This document shows, in pieces, positions 30,801-40,341 of a stretch of 64,000 bases of DNA. Position numbers and translations under genes: made by a program. The stretch comes from Sphingomonas astaxanthinifaciens DSM 22298. GTDB lineage: Bacteria; Pseudomonadota; Alphaproteobacteria; Sphingomonadales; Sphingomonadaceae. Where the stretch lies: the NCBI RefSeq assembly GCF_000711715.1, contig NZ_JONN01000001.1, forward strand, positions 868,001-932,000, given 5' to 3'. The notes below the pieces were generated by a model. It saw nothing but the letters and a program-made list of their open reading frames with translations. It had not been told where the DNA came from and searched no databases. How positions within the stretch are numbered: position 1 is the stretch's first letter; every line of letters begins with the position of its first letter.

Positions 30801-30815
30801 GAACAAGAGGAGAAC
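30801..30815 (-). promoter_or_regulatory. LexA (SOS) box upstream of recA
   Basis: On the minus strand GTTC-N7-GTTC (GTTCTCCTCTTGTTC), exactly the direct-repeat operator used by alphaproteobacterial LexA. It overlaps a second symmetrical element, GTTC-N5-GAAC at 30792-30804, which shares one half-site. Confidence 0.85.
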
Positions 30816-30844
30816 GAATGCGCAATCGAGGATGGCTCACAGCA

Positions 30845-30868
30845 AGAGTGGCCGAGCCTCGCCACTCT
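30845..30868 (-). terminator. Possible terminator downstream of the LysR gene
   Basis: Perfect 8-bp arms AGAGTGGC and GCCACTCT with an 8-base loop lie between the LysR stop (30903) and the recA promoter. No T-run follows on the minus strand, so this is a weak prediction. Confidence 0.35.
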
Positions 30869-30902
30869 AGCGCGGGGGGCGGGAGAGGCAATCGCAAAAG
30901 GT

Positions 30903-31784
30903 TCAGCCGGCCGCCGCGCCGAGCAGTTTGCCGACCAATGGATTGGGGAAGCGGCGCGCCATGGTCACGGCATAGAAACTGGCGGCGAAGCCGGGCATCC
31001 GCTCGGCCTCGACCAGGGTGCCGGCGGCGATCTCGTCCTTGACCACGATCGGCGGCAGGACCGCCAGCCCGACATCCTCGCGGGCGAGCAGGCGGAGCAT
31101 CGCCATGTCCTCGACCTCGGCGGCGATCTGCGGGCGCAGGCCGATCCGGTCCATGAGCGCGTCGAAGCCGGTGCGGATCTCGCTGTCGAGCGTCGGCAGC
31201 ACGACCGGGTTTGCGGCGAGCAGCGCAGCGAGGCCCGGCTCCTTCCCCGCCAGTCGCGACGGCGTGCCGAACAGGCTGACCGGCTGTTCGGCAAGGCGGT
31301 GCGCGACGAAGCGGCGGAGCGCATCGCCCTGTGGCGGGCGATTGACCAGGACGACGTCGAGATTGAGCCCTTCGAGTGCCGCCAGCAATTCGGCCTGGCT
31401 GCCCGAGCGCAGCACGATCTCGATGTCGTCGCGGCCGAACAGGGGCCGGAGAAACTCCATCTGGAAGTTGCGCGACAGCGTTGCGAGCGCACCGACGCGG
31501 AGCGCCTGGCGGGCCAGTCCGGTCTGGCGGAGAGTCCCGAGCAATTCTTCCCCGGCGGCGAAAATGGCGTCGGCATGGTCGAGCGCGATCCGCCCCGCTT
31601 CGGTGAGGTGGAGTTGGCGCCCGCGCCGCTCGAACAAAGGATGGCCGAGCCGTTCCTCGAGCTTGCGGATCTGCACCGACAGTGCCGACTGGGTGAGGTT
31701 CAACCGTTCGGCGGTGCGGGTGAGATTGCCGTCATGCGCCACCGCCCAGAAGTAGCGCAGGTGGTTGTAGTTGAGGGTGGACAT
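30903..31784 (-). CDS. LysR-family regulator (NhaR-like), divergent from dabBA
   Basis: A 293-residue LysR regulator. The N-terminal winged helix (LNYNHLRYFWAVAHDGNLTRTAERLNLTQSALSVQIRKLE) resembles NhaR more than typical LysR proteins; the effector domain follows. ATG 31784 is used because MSTLNYNHLRYF is the common family start. It is transcribed away from dabB, and a GTTCG-N7-CGAAC palindrome lies directly upstream, where a LysR site would be expected. It probably controls the inorganic carbon genes, perhaps in response to low CO2 or pH. Confidence 0.88.
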   Translation of the reverse strand: MSTLNYNHLRYFWAVAHDGNLTRTAERLNLTQSALSVQIRKLEERLGHPLFERRGRQLHLTEAGRIALDHADAIFAAGEELLGTLRQTGLARQALRVGALATLSRNFQMEFLRPLFGRDDIEIVLRSGSQAELLAALEGLNLDVVLVNRPPQGDALRRFVAHRLAEQPVSLFGTPSRLAGKEPGLAALLAANPVVLPTLDSEIRTGFDALMDRIGLRPQIAAEVEDMAMLRLLAREDVGLAVLPPIVVKDEIAAGTLVEAERMPGFAASFYAVTMARRFPNPLVGKLLGAAAG

Positions 31785-31785
31785 G

Positions 31786-31802
31786 GTTCGATAATAGCGA
31801 AC
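31786..31802. promoter_or_regulatory. Candidate LysR binding site between LysR gene and dabB
   Basis: GTTCG and CGAAC separated by seven AT-rich bases (ATAATAG) form a symmetrical element with the T-N11-A geometry of LysR sites. It sits two bases upstream of the regulator start and about 67 bases upstream of dabB. Confidence 0.5.
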
Positions 31803-31868
31803 GGTTTTGCAAGAACAATGCATTTAACATGAGATACGGGACACCGTAACGGGCCTCAAACGACCCTA

Positions 31869-33455
31869 ATGCCCGGAGAGACCGTGCCCATCACCCTGCT
31901 GCCGCTCGCGGCGCCGCTGCCCTTGCTCCTTCCCGCGCTGGTCGCGAGCCTGCGCCCCGGGCGGCGACCGAAGCTGGTGCCCGAACTGGCCGAGGCCGCG
32001 GCGCTCGCCGCGCTGCTGATTGCAGCCGCGACGCTCGCCCTTCTCCTCGCCGGGGGACCGGCGACCAGTCCGCTTCTGGGCGCAAGCGGAATCGGCCTGT
32101 CGACGCGGATCGACGCGGTCAGCGTGACCATGCTCGCTCTCGTCAGCTTCGTCGGCTGGGTGGTGGTCCGCTACACCCGCAGCTACCTCGACGGCGAGGC
32201 GCGGCAGGGGGCCTTCACCGCCTGGCTGTGCGCGGCGATCGCCTCGGTGCTGCTGCTGGTGCAGGCGGGCAATCTCGTCCAGCTCGCCGCGTCGTGGATC
32301 GCGACCAGTTATTGCCTCCATCGCCTGCTGCTCTTCTATCCCGAGCGTCGCGCGGCGCAGCGGGCGGCGGCCAAGAAGCGGCTCTTCTCGACCATCGGCG
32401 CGGTGGCGCTCGTTGCCGCGGCGGGGCTGATGATCCTTGCGCACGGCACCACCGATATCGCCGCGATCAATGCCGCGGCCCGTGCGGGCGAGGCCCCGGC
32501 GGGGATCATCGGGGTGGCCGCCTTGCTGGCGCTCGCCGCCTTGCTCAAGTCGGCGCAATTCCCCACCCACGGCTGGCTGACCGAGGTGATGGAAGCCCCG
32601 ACCCCGGTCTCGGCGCTGCTTCATGCCGGAGTGATCAACGCCGGCGGCTTCCTCCTCATCCGTCTGGCCGACGTCATGCTGGCCGCGCCCGGCGTGCTCG
32701 CGGTGCTGGCGATGATCGGCGGCTTCACCGCCATCTTCGGCGCCGCGGTCATGCTGACCCAGCCCGCGGTCAAGACCTCGCTCGCCTGGTCGACGGTCGG
32801 GCAGATGGGATTCATGATCCTGCAGTGCGGGCTCGCCCTCTTCCCGCTCGCGCTGCTGCACATCGTCGCCCACTCGCTCTACAAGGCGCATGCCTTTCTC
32901 GCCTCGGGCGGGGCGGTCGAGCAGGTCGCCTCGATCCGGCGGCCGGGCCCGGTCGCGGTGCCGAGCGTCCGTGCGGTCGGCCGCGCCTTCGTTGCCGCGC
33001 TCGCCGTCTATGCCGCGATCGGCGCGCTGTTCGGCCTGGCCTTCGGCTTCGATCACAAGAGCCCGCAGGCCCTGGCCCTGGGCGCGATCCTCGTCTTCGG
33101 CGTCGCCTATCTGTTTGCGCAAGGGTTCGCCGATGCCGCGCCGCGCCTCCTGACCCGCCGCACGACGCTCTACTCGGCCGCCGCCGCGAGCGGTTATTTC
33201 GCGCTCCAGACGCTAGCCGAGTGGCTGACCCGGGGCACGCTTCCCGCCACCCCTGCGCCCGGCCCGCTCGAATGGACGCTGATCGCGCTCGCGGTGTTGA
33301 GCTTCGGGCTGGTCGCGGTCGCGCAGGCCCTGTTCCCCTTGTGGGCGAGCCACCCGGCCTCGGCGGGGCTTCGGGTCCATCTCTCGAACGGCCTCTACGT
33401 CAATGCCGCGCTCGACCGGCTGCTTGGCGGCTGGACCATCAAGCGCGCCGGCTGA
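31869..33455 (+). CDS. dabB: Inorganic carbon transport membrane subunit DabB
   Basis: Polytopic inner-membrane protein of 528 residues, related to the proton-pumping antiporter subunits of complex I (NuoL/MrpA type). It retains the central antiporter motif around KSAQFPTHGWLTEVMEAPTPVSALLHAGVINAGG, with the conserved lysine and glutamate, and H(I)VAHSLYKAHAFLASG. No nuo or mrp genes are adjacent; dabA follows 21 bp later, which decides the assignment. The complex energises CO2 hydration to bicarbonate in the cytosol. The start at 31869 follows the divergent promoter region. Confidence 0.9.
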   Translation: MPGETVPITLLPLAAPLPLLLPALVASLRPGRRPKLVPELAEAAALAALLIAAATLALLLAGGPATSPLLGASGIGLSTRIDAVSVTMLALVSFVGWVVVRYTRSYLDGEARQGAFTAWLCAAIASVLLLVQAGNLVQLAASWIATSYCLHRLLLFYPERRAAQRAAAKKRLFSTIGAVALVAAAGLMILAHGTTDIAAINAAARAGEAPAGIIGVAALLALAALLKSAQFPTHGWLTEVMEAPTPVSALLHAGVINAGGFLLIRLADVMLAAPGVLAVLAMIGGFTAIFGAAVMLTQPAVKTSLAWSTVGQMGFMILQCGLALFPLALLHIVAHSLYKAHAFLASGGAVEQVASIRRPGPVAVPSVRAVGRAFVAALAVYAAIGALFGLAFGFDHKSPQALALGAILVFGVAYLFAQGFADAAPRLLTRRTTLYSAAAASGYFALQTLAEWLTRGTLPATPAPGPLEWTLIALAVLSFGLVAVAQALFPLWASHPASAGLRVHLSNGLYVNAALDRLLGGWTIKRAG

Positions 33456-33476
33456 GCCGACCCTGGAGTAACGACG

Positions 33477-35837
33477 ATGACGACCAAGGACATTTGCGCC
33501 GCCGCCGACCGCGCCGTGCGCGCCATCCCGCCTTTGTGGCCGCTCGCCGCGAGCGTCGCGGTCAATCCCTTTCTCGGCCAGTCGGGCGAGCCGCTCGAGC
33601 GGACCGCCGCGCGGCTGGCGCGGGTCGCGGGATCCGCCGTCACCATGCCCCGCCGCTGGTACCGGGAGAAGATCGAGCGCGGCGAGATCCTCGCTGCCGA
33701 TCTCGAGGCCGCCGCGGCGGGACGCCTGTCGCCCACCGAGCTCATCGAGGCCACGCGGAAAAAGCGACCCGAGCGACTGGCGATTCCGACGGTCGCCGAT
33801 TTGTCGGCCCATGCGTGCGGGACCGACTGGCCGGCGCTGGTGGCGGAGCGGACCAGTCACTTCGCCGCGAGCATCTTCGACACCGGGCAGGCGCTCTGGC
33901 CAAGCCCCGCGGGGCAAGGCCCCTATGCCCTCTGGCGATCGGCCGCGACGCACGACCTGACGCCCGAGATTGCGGGACTGTTTGGCTTTGCCGCCTTCGC
34001 CAGCGCACTTCCGGCGAGCAGCGAGGAGCTGATCGCTTTGGCCGTCCGCGAGCTGGCTTTGCCCGCGGATGCGCTCGACCTCTATTTCCATCGGCTGCTG
34101 ACCCTGACCGGAGGCTGGGCGCAGGTCGCGCGCTACCGTCTGTGGCAGGCCGAGCTGGCTGGCGGCGCGGACTCGTCGGGCACCGATCTCCTCGCCATCA
34201 TGCTGGCCTTCGAGCTCGCGCTCTACCGCCAGCATCGCGACGCCATCGCCGGCGCGTGGACCAGTGCCTGCCGCGCCTTTGCCGAACCGCCGGTGCCGAG
34301 CGCCGACGACCGCATCGACGCCATGCTCCAGGAGGCCGCCGAACGGGCGGCGCAGCGGCGATTGCAGGCGCTGCTCGCCGAACCCCGGTCGCCCCGTCCG
34401 GCCGAGCGCCCGTCGCTGCAGATGGCCTTCTGCATCGACGTCCGCTCCGAGCTCTTCCGCCGCGCGCTCGAAAGCCTCGACCCGGGCATTCGCACCCTCG
34501 GCTTCGCGGGCTTCTTCGGGCTTGGCACCGGGCATCGCCGGCTGGGCTCCGACGTGATCGAAGCGCGCCTCCCCGTCCTCCTCACCCCGGGCGTACACAG
34601 CCATTCGGGCGGCGCGCCCGAGCAGGACCAGGCCTACCGCATCGCCCGCCGTGCGAGCCGCGCCTGGGACCGGTTCAAGCTGGCGGCCGTCTCGTCCTTC
34701 GCTTTCGTCGAGGCCGCCGGTCCGACCTACGTCCTGAAGCTCGTCCGCGATGCGCTCGGCCTGAAGCGGAACGACGCGCCCCACGACCCCGCGCCCGTGC
34801 TCGACCCCGCGCTCGACCTCGCCACGCGGATCGCCACCGCCACCGCGGTGCTCAGGGCCATGTCGCTGACCGAGGGCTTCGCGCCGCTGGTCATCCTCGC
34901 CGGTCATGGCGCGAACACGGTCAACAATCCCCATGGGTCCGCGCTCCACTGCGGCGCCTGCGGCGGCTATTCGGGCGAGGTCAATGCGCGGCTGCTGGCG
35001 GGGCTGCTCAACGACCCCGAGGTGCGCGACGGGCTCGCCGCCACCGGGATCGTCATCCCCGCCGACACGCATTTTTGTGCCGCGCTGCATGACACCACCA
35101 CCGACGCGGTCACGCTCTACGCCGACGACCACCCCTCGCCCGCCCACGCCGGGCAGCTCGAACGCGCCCGCCGCTGGCTCGCTGCGGCAGGAACGCTGAC
35201 CGCGACCGAGCGCGCGCGCCGCCTCCCGCGTGCCAGCGACGCGGCCGATGTCGCCGCCCGGGCGCGCAACTGGGCCGAGCTTCGCCCCGAATGGGCGCTC
35301 GCCGGCTGCCAGGCCTTTGTCGCCGCCCCGCGCGCCAGGACGGCGGGCAAGGACCTCGCGGGCCGCGCCTTCCTCCACGACTATGACTGGCGCGCCGACG
35401 CGGGCTTCGGCGTGCTCGAACTGATCCTCACCGCGCCGGTAGTGGTCGCGAGCTGGATCAGCCTCCAATATTATGGCTCGACCGTCGCGCCAGGGCTGTT
35501 CGGCGCGGGCAACAAGCTGCTGCACAACGTCACCGGCGGCCTCGGCGTGGTCGAGGGCAATGGCGGCCTCCTGCGCGGCGGCCTGCCGATCCAGTCGGTC
35601 TCGGACGGCGAGCAACTGATGCACGAACCGCTGCGGCTGTCGGTGCTGGTCGAGGCCCCGCGCGCGGCGATCACCGACATCCTCGCCCGTCACGAACAGG
35701 TCCGCGCGCTGTTCGACAACAAGTGGCTGCACCTGTTCGCGCTCGACGACCAAGGCCGGATGGCGTGGCGCTACACCGGCGACCTTGGCTGGGAAGAGAT
35801 GGCGCCGAACCCGGCCGACGAACGCGTCGCCGCCTAG
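33477..35837 (+). CDS. dabA: Inorganic carbon transport zinc protein DabA (DUF2309)
   Basis: Peripheral partner of DabB, 786 residues. It acts as a beta-carbonic-anhydrase-like unit that hydrates CO2 vectorially. The zinc ligands known from Halothiobacillus DabA2 are conserved in order and spacing: Cys319 and Asp321 in FCIDVRSE, His477 in LAGHGANT, and Cys492 (in HCGACGG). The stop shares the palindrome CTAG (35834-35837) with the convergent moeA stop. No carboxysome, RuBisCO or photosystem genes are visible, so the pair likely supplies bicarbonate for anaplerotic carboxylation. Confidence 0.93.
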   Translation: MTTKDICAAADRAVRAIPPLWPLAASVAVNPFLGQSGEPLERTAARLARVAGSAVTMPRRWYREKIERGEILAADLEAAAAGRLSPTELIEATRKKRPERLAIPTVADLSAHACGTDWPALVAERTSHFAASIFDTGQALWPSPAGQGPYALWRSAATHDLTPEIAGLFGFAAFASALPASSEELIALAVRELALPADALDLYFHRLLTLTGGWAQVARYRLWQAELAGGADSSGTDLLAIMLAFELALYRQHRDAIAGAWTSACRAFAEPPVPSADDRIDAMLQEAAERAAQRRLQALLAEPRSPRPAERPSLQMAFCIDVRSELFRRALESLDPGIRTLGFAGFFGLGTGHRRLGSDVIEARLPVLLTPGVHSHSGGAPEQDQAYRIARRASRAWDRFKLAAVSSFAFVEAAGPTYVLKLVRDALGLKRNDAPHDPAPVLDPALDLATRIATATAVLRAMSLTEGFAPLVILAGHGANTVNNPHGSALHCGACGGYSGEVNARLLAGLLNDPEVRDGLAATGIVIPADTHFCAALHDTTTDAVTLYADDHPSPAHAGQLERARRWLAAAGTLTATERARRLPRASDAADVAARARNWAELRPEWALAGCQAFVAAPRARTAGKDLAGRAFLHDYDWRADAGFGVLELILTAPVVVASWISLQYYGSTVAPGLFGAGNKLLHNVTGGLGVVEGNGGLLRGGLPIQSVSDGEQLMHEPLRLSVLVEAPRAAITDILARHEQVRALFDNKWLHLFALDDQGRMAWRYTGDLGWEEMAPNPADERVAA

Positions 35838-37015
35838 AGCGCCAGCACCGGCACGAGGGTCCCAGCGGGATTGGCCACGTCCCCGGCCGGCAACCGGACG
35901 AGGAGGTCGGCCGACCCGGGGACGCGCTGGCCGTTCGAATCCTGGTGATCGGCAAGAACCACCCGGCCCCCGTCCTCGTGGCCACGAAAGAAGGTTTCGC
36001 GTGAGCCCACGGGCGCGACGGCCTCCGCCAGCGGCAAGGTGCGCGCGGCAAGCGCCTCGGCGGGCGGCCGTCCGGTCATTCCGCACAGCAAGGGCGCGAG
36101 GAAGAGCCGCGCGCAGACCAGCGCCGAGGTGGGATTGCCGGGCAGGCCGAGCACGATTGCGCCGCCCGCACGGCCCGCCCAGACGGGCTTGCCCGGCTTC
36201 ATCGCGACCTTGGAGAAAAGGAGCTCGAGGCCATGCGGCGCAACCATCGCCTTGGCATGATCGCGCTCGCCGACCGAGGCCCCGCCGGTCACCACCAGCA
36301 CATCGACCTCATCGAGCATCCTGCCCGCCGCCGCCACTGCGCTCGGCAGATCGTCAGCGAGCCGCTCGATTCTCACGACCTCGCCGCCCCAGTCGGCTGC
36401 GAGCGCGGCGACGGCAAGTGACACGCTGTCGGGAATGGCGGCGGGATGCGCGGCGGCGGTGCCGGGCGCGACCAGTTCGTCGCCCGTGACGAGCAGGCCG
36501 ACCCGCGGTCGCCGCCAGACCCGGACCTCGCCGACGTCGCCCCCGCCGATGGCGAGCAGCGCGCCGGGCGTGAGCTTCGTGCCGGCCGCCAGCAGTTCGC
36601 GGCCAATGACGAAATCGCTGCCGCGCGGGCGGACGAAGGTCGGGCCGCCCGTTGCCCCGAAGGTGGCGATGCCGTCGGCCTCGGCGACCTCCTCCTGGAT
36701 GACGACACGGTCGGCCCCGGCAGGAAGCGCGGCCCCGGTGAAGATCCGGACGCAGGCCTGCGGGGGCATGTCGTCGGCGAAGGGTTGGCCGGGATAGGAA
36801 CGGCCGATCACGGGCAGCGCGGCGCCTCCAGCGATGTCGGCGGCGCGCACCGCATAGCCGTCCATCGCCGAGACGTCGGCCCGCGGGCTGTCGATGCGGG
36901 CGACGACGGGCCCGGCGAGGATCCGGCCGTGCGCCGCGGCCAGCGGCAAGGTCTCGAGGCCCAGCGGCGCGGCGACGCCCGCCAGCAGCGCCGAGGCCTC
37001 GTCGAAGCTGATCAT
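35834..37015 (-). CDS. moeA: Molybdopterin molybdenumtransferase MoeA
   Basis: Inserts molybdate into adenylated molybdopterin, the last common step of Moco synthesis. The protein has 393 residues with [11 protein letters not shown], the [10 protein letters not shown] element and [16 protein letters not shown], which form the MPT and metal site, and the C-terminal beta-barrel. It overlaps moaC by 4 bp and is the last gene of the moaD-moaE-moaB-moaC-moeA operon. Its stop overlaps that of dabA on the other strand. Confidence 0.95.
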   Translation of the reverse strand: MISFDEASALLAGVAAPLGLETLPLAAAHGRILAGPVVARIDSPRADVSAMDGYAVRAADIAGGAALPVIGRSYPGQPFADDMPPQACVRIFTGAALPAGADRVVIQEEVAEADGIATFGATGGPTFVRPRGSDFVIGRELLAAGTKLTPGALLAIGGGDVGEVRVWRRPRVGLLVTGDELVAPGTAAAHPAAIPDSVSLAVAALAADWGGEVVRIERLADDLPSAVAAAGRMLDEVDVLVVTGGASVGERDHAKAMVAPHGLELLFSKVAMKPGKPVWAGRAGGAIVLGLPGNPTSALVCARLFLAPLLCGMTGRPPAEALAARTLPLAEAVAPVGSRETFFRGHEDGGRVVLADHQDSNGQRVPGSADLLVRLPAGDVANPAGTLVPVLAL

Positions 37016-37482
37016 GCCGGCCAGTCCGACTTGCCGCCGCTCTTCGCCGTCACCTTGATGTCGCCGATCGCCATCGTCCGGTCGACCGCCTTCAGCATGT
37101 CGAACAGGGTGAGGCCCGCGACCGAGACGGCGGTCAGCGCCTCCATCTCGACCCCGGTAACGCCGTTGGTGCGGACCTCGGCGGCGATGCGATACCCGGG
37201 AAGATCGGGATCCTCCATGATGGTCACCGCGACCTTGGTCAGCGGCAGCGAGTGGCAGAGCGGGATCAGCTCGGCCGTGCGCTTGGCGGCCATGATCCCG
37301 GCCAGTTCGGCGGTGGTGACGACCGCTCCCTTGGGCGCCTTGCCCTCGCGGACGAGGGACAGGGTTTCGGACGCGCAGCGCAAGCTGCCCGACGCCGCCG
37401 CGGTGCGCTGGGTCGGCGCCTTGTCGGTCACGTCGACCATCTGCGCGCGGCCTTCGCCGTCGAGGTGGCTGAGCTTGCTCAT
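37012..37482 (-). CDS. moaC: Cyclic pyranopterin monophosphate synthase MoaC
   Basis: Second enzyme of molybdopterin synthesis, working with MoaA to form cyclic pyranopterin monophosphate. The protein has 156 residues with the family blocks [47 protein letters not shown] and KSGGKSDW. It overlaps moaB upstream and moeA downstream by 4 bp each (ATGA), showing a tightly coupled operon. The much longer frame upstream is a shadow over moaB and moaE. Confidence 0.96.
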   Translation of the reverse strand: MSKLSHLDGEGRAQMVDVTDKAPTQRTAAASGSLRCASETLSLVREGKAPKGAVVTTAELAGIMAAKRTAELIPLCHSLPLTKVAVTIMEDPDLPGYRIAAEVRTNGVTGVEMEALTAVSVAGLTLFDMLKAVDRTMAIGDIKVTAKSGGKSDWPA

Positions 37483-38009
37483 CCCTGCAACCGCGGGATC
37501 AGGCTCGGCAGCGAGCAGGGACGGTAGCGGCTGTCGAGTTCGTGGACGAGGACGAGGTCCCAGGCGTCGCGGCAGGCCCCGGTGGAGCCCGGCAGGCAGA
37601 AGATGAACTTGTCCTCGATCTGCCCGGCGAAGGTGCGCGACTGGAGCGTCGAGACGCCGACGGTGGTCAGGCTCGCCTGGTGGAAGAGCACCGCCCAGCC
37701 CTCCATCTCGCGGCGGAGCAAGGGGCGGACCGCCTCGGGGGTGACGTCGCGCGTTGCGAAGCCGGTCCCGCCGGTGGTGAGGATGAGATCGACCGCCGGC
37801 TCGGCGACCCAGGCGAGGACCTGTGCGCGGATCGCCTCGACGTCGTCGGGCACGATCGCGCGGCCGGCAAGGCGGTGGCCGCTGTCGGCGAGGCGCTCGA
37901 CCAGTGTCTGGCCCGAGGTGTCGTTTTCCTCGATGCGGGTGTCCGAGACAGTCAGCACGGCAATGCCAAGCGGGTGGAAAGGCAGTTCGGGATCGATACG
38001 TCCGGCCAT
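37479..38009 (-). CDS. moaB: MoaB/MogA-family molybdopterin adenylyltransferase
   Basis: Probably adenylates molybdopterin before molybdenum insertion by MoeA. The protein has 176 residues with [30 protein letters not shown] and the [12 protein letters not shown] pocket. It is the only MogA/MoaB-type gene in the operon and so likely takes the MogA role. The start at 38009 (MAGRIDPE) overlaps the moaE stop as TGATG; an alternative ATG lies at 38024. Confidence 0.9.
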   Translation of the reverse strand: MAGRIDPELPFHPLGIAVLTVSDTRIEENDTSGQTLVERLADSGHRLAGRAIVPDDVEAIRAQVLAWVAEPAVDLILTTGGTGFATRDVTPEAVRPLLRREMEGWAVLFHQASLTTVGVSTLQSRTFAGQIEDKFIFCLPGSTGACRDAWDLVLVHELDSRYRPCSLPSLIPRLQG

Positions 38010-38473
38010 CACTTCGTGCTCCATCGCGCGGCGGCCTCGTGGTCGGCCGTCGTCGGCTCGATCCAGCGGCGGCCCTGCTCGCCTTCCTCGCGCTTCCACA
38101 GCACAGCCTCGGTCTTGAGGCGATCCATGATCTGGTCGCAAGCCTCGAAGGCGGCGCGGCGATGCGCGGCGGCGGCGGCGACCCACACGATCGGCTCGGC
38201 CGGCGCGATCCGGCCGTGGCGGTGCACCACCTCGACCGCGAGAAGGTTGAAGCGGGCGACGGCGTCGGCGGCGATGGCGTCCAGCGAGCGTAAGGTGGCG
38301 GTCGGATGAGCTTCGAGGACCAGCGCGTCGAGCACCTCGCCGGCCGATCCATTGGCGCGGGCAAGGCCAAGGAAGCTCATTACCGCGCCGACCGTGCCGG
38401 GCAGCCGCGCGGTAAAGCCGGCGAGAAGCGACGCCGGATCGAGCGACTCCTCGCTCAGGATTGCGCGCATCAT
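38009..38473 (-). CDS. moaE: Molybdopterin synthase catalytic subunit MoaE
   Basis: Large subunit of molybdopterin synthase, which sulfurates cyclic pyranopterin monophosphate with sulfur from MoaD. The protein has 154 residues with [60 protein letters not shown]; the last block carries the catalytic lysines. Two adjacent ATG codons (38473 and 38470) follow the moaD stop by one or four bases. Confidence 0.94.
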   Translation of the reverse strand: MMRAILSEESLDPASLLAGFTARLPGTVGAVMSFLGLARANGSAGEVLDALVLEAHPTATLRSLDAIAADAVARFNLLAVEVVHRHGRIAPAEPIVWVAAAAAHRRAAFEACDQIMDRLKTEAVLWKREEGEQGRRWIEPTTADHEAAARWSTK

Positions 38474-38474
38474 C

Positions 38475-38720
38475 TCAGCCGCCCGACACCGGCGGCCAGA
38501 ATTCGATCGCGTCGGCAGGATCGAGATGATGGTCGTCGCCAACCATTTCGTCGCGCACGAAGGCGCTGATCCCGGCGGCGCCCAGAGCAGCACCGAGCGC
38601 GGGATGCATCGCCTCGATCAGCGCGCGCAGCTCTCCCACCCGGCAGCCCGAAGCGGGCGCGGTGACGGCGATCCGCCGTCCCGCATGATCCGCCAGGCGG
38701 CCGTAGAAGGTCACATCCAT
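38475..38720 (-). CDS. moaD: Molybdopterin synthase sulfur carrier subunit MoaD
   Basis: Small ubiquitin-like sulfur carrier of 81 residues ending in the double glycine (PPVSGG) that is converted to a thiocarboxylate. YGRLADHAGRRI at the start and GDDHHLDPADAIEFWPPVSGG at the end fit the family. It lies one base before moaE and 9 bp after the TetR gene, so it is probably the first biosynthetic gene of the operon. No MoeB-type activating enzyme is adjacent. Confidence 0.93.
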   Translation of the reverse strand: MDVTFYGRLADHAGRRIAVTAPASGCRVGELRALIEAMHPALGAALGAAGISAFVRDEMVGDDHHLDPADAIEFWPPVSGG

Positions 38721-38729
38721 GATGCGAGA

Positions 38730-39317
38730 CTAGGCGGTCGGGGTCGCCTTGCCGAGCCCCAGCGCTCCCAGCCAGTTTTGCAGTTCGTCGACCATGTCCT
38801 CGACCTGACCCGCGTCGCCCTCGGCATGGGCAAGCACGAACGCGCCCTGCAGGGTGGCAAGAAGGAAGCGGGCGTGACGCTCCGCGCGCGGGTCGGCGGC
38901 GGCCTGCAATTGGTCGGTCAGCCAGCCGGTGAGGACCCGGAACGGCTCGGCAGCGGGCTCGGCGGCGAGCGACAGCTGGCGGAAATCGCGGGAGAGCATG
39001 GCGAGCGGGCAACCCCGCTTCGCATAAGCCGGCGCATTGTCGCGACTGCGATCAAGGAACAGCCGGATGCGCGCGAGCGGGTCGGGGGTCGCCGCATCGA
39101 GCTCGCCGACGATCGCCGTCACCCTCTTGGTCCAGCGCTCGGCCACCGCCTCGGACAGCGCGTCCTTGGTCCGGAAGTAAGTGAACATGTTCCCCGGCGC
39201 GACCGCGGCCGCCCGCGCCACGTCGGCCAGCGCCGTTCCCTGGATCCCGCCGTGGTGGAACTGCTCGGCCGCCGCCTCGACGATCGCCGCCCGCTTGGCC
39301 TCCGCTGCACGAACCAT
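38730..39317 (-). CDS. TetR-family regulator at head of the moa operon
   Basis: A 195-residue TetR repressor. The helix-turn-helix (about 10-55: AAEQFHHGGIQGTALADVARAAAVAPGNMFTYFRTKDAL) is well conserved, with a ligand domain behind it. It is co-oriented with moaD-moaE-moaB-moaC-moeA and divergent from the cytochrome b/molybdoenzyme operon. A perfect 9-bp-arm palindrome lies 16 bases upstream, so it probably represses itself, the moa genes and the divergent operon. The inducer is unknown. Confidence 0.88.
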   Translation of the reverse strand: MVRAAEAKRAAIVEAAAEQFHHGGIQGTALADVARAAAVAPGNMFTYFRTKDALSEAVAERWTKRVTAIVGELDAATPDPLARIRLFLDRSRDNAPAYAKRGCPLAMLSRDFRQLSLAAEPAAEPFRVLTGWLTDQLQAAADPRAERHARFLLATLQGAFVLAHAEGDAGQVEDMVDELQNWLGALGLGKATPTA

Positions 39318-39332
39318 TTTTCCGAAACTCCG

Positions 39333-39352
39333 AGTCAGTCAGTTGACTGACT
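39333..39352. promoter_or_regulatory. Palindromic operator for the TetR regulator
   Basis: AGTCAGTCA and TGACTGACT separated by two bases form a 20-base palindrome with 9-bp perfect arms. It is made of a repeated GTCA/TGAC unit, a design common to TetR operators. It lies between the TetR start (39317) and the cytochrome b start (39448) and could control both directions. Confidence 0.8.
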
Positions 39353-39447
39353 TAGGGCCATGCGCCTAGCCTGATCAAGAGCGGGAGGAATCATGCGCGA
39401 TCCAACCCATTATCGACGTCACGCCGTTTCGGACGGGGACCGCTGAG

Positions 39448-40341
39448 GTGGCGACGATCGTCGATCCGGCGAGCCCGCTTCCGCCAGAGCCAGCGCCCGC
39501 CCCCGTCGCCGAGCCGGTCGAACCCGAGGTTCGCGGCGGCGAGCTGGTCAAGCGCCACCGCCTGTCGACCCGCCTGTGGCACTGGACGAATGCGATCACC
39601 CTCCTCGTCATGCTGATGAGCGGGCTGATGATCTTCAACGCCCACCCCCGCCTCTACTGGGGCACCTACGGCGCCAATCCCGACCATCCCTGGCTCGAGG
39701 TCACCAGCACGACCACCAGGGGGTTCCTGCGCGTCGGCCCGGTCACGGTCGATACGACGGGCGTGCTCGGCCACTGGCAGGCGCCCGACGGCTCGACCCA
39801 GCACCGTGCCTTCCCACACTGGGCGACCATCCCGTCGAGCTACAGCCTCGCCGACGCGCGCATCTGGCACCTCGCCTTCGCCTGGGTGCTGGCGCTCGGG
39901 CTGCTCGCCTACATGATCGTCTCGCTGGTCAATCGGCACTTCCAGAAGGACCTTGCGATCAAGGGCGCGGAGATCACGCCCAGGCACCTATGGGCCGACA
40001 TCAAGGACCATGCCCGGCTGCGCTTTCCGACCGGAGCGGCGGCGCTGCGCTACAACATCCTCCAGAAGCTCGCCTACGGGTCGGTGCTGTTCGTGCTGCT
40101 GCCGCTGATCATCTTCACCGGCATGACGATGAGCCCGGCGCTCACCACCGGCTGGTCGTTCCTGCTCGACATCTTCGGCGGACGGCAGTCGGCGCGCTCG
40201 CTCCACTTCATCGCCGCCTTCGCCCTCGTCGGCTTCTTCCTCGTCCATATCGCGATGGTGGTGCTGGCCGGGCCGATCAACGAAGTCCGCTCGATGATCA
40301 CCGGACGCTACCGAATCCCGAAGGCGAAAGACGAGGCATGA
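39448..40341 (+). CDS. Cytochrome b561-type membrane subunit of the molybdoenzyme
   Basis: A 297-residue membrane cytochrome b (GTG start at 39448). A Pro-rich N-terminal extension (1-35) is followed by four or five helices. Heme ligands are expected among the histidines in LSTRLWHWTNA, RIWHLAFAW and the pair in SLHFIAAFALVGFFLVHIAMV. It resembles thiosulfate reductase/formate dehydrogenase cytochrome b subunits rather than YedZ. It overlaps the molybdoenzyme gene as ATGA, so it is its probable membrane electron partner. Confidence 0.85.
   Translation: MATIVDPASPLPPEPAPAPVAEPVEPEVRGGELVKRHRLSTRLWHWTNAITLLVMLMSGLMIFNAHPRLYWGTYGANPDHPWLEVTSTTTRGFLRVGPVTVDTTGVLGHWQAPDGSTQHRAFPHWATIPSSYSLADARIWHLAFAWVLALGLLAYMIVSLVNRHFQKDLAIKGAEITPRHLWADIKDHARLRFPTGAAALRYNILQKLAYGSVLFVLLPLIIFTGMTMSPALTTGWSFLLDIFGGRQSARSLHFIAAFALVGFFLVHIAMVVLAGPINEVRSMITGRYRIPKAKDEA

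Noticed and set aside
33213..36086. 957-residue reading frame opposite dabA
   Set aside because: Antisense shadow of a gene with conserved zinc ligands.
37483..38370. Upstream extension of the moaC frame
   Set aside because: It overlaps moaB and moaE out of frame; the normal MoaC start lies at 37482.
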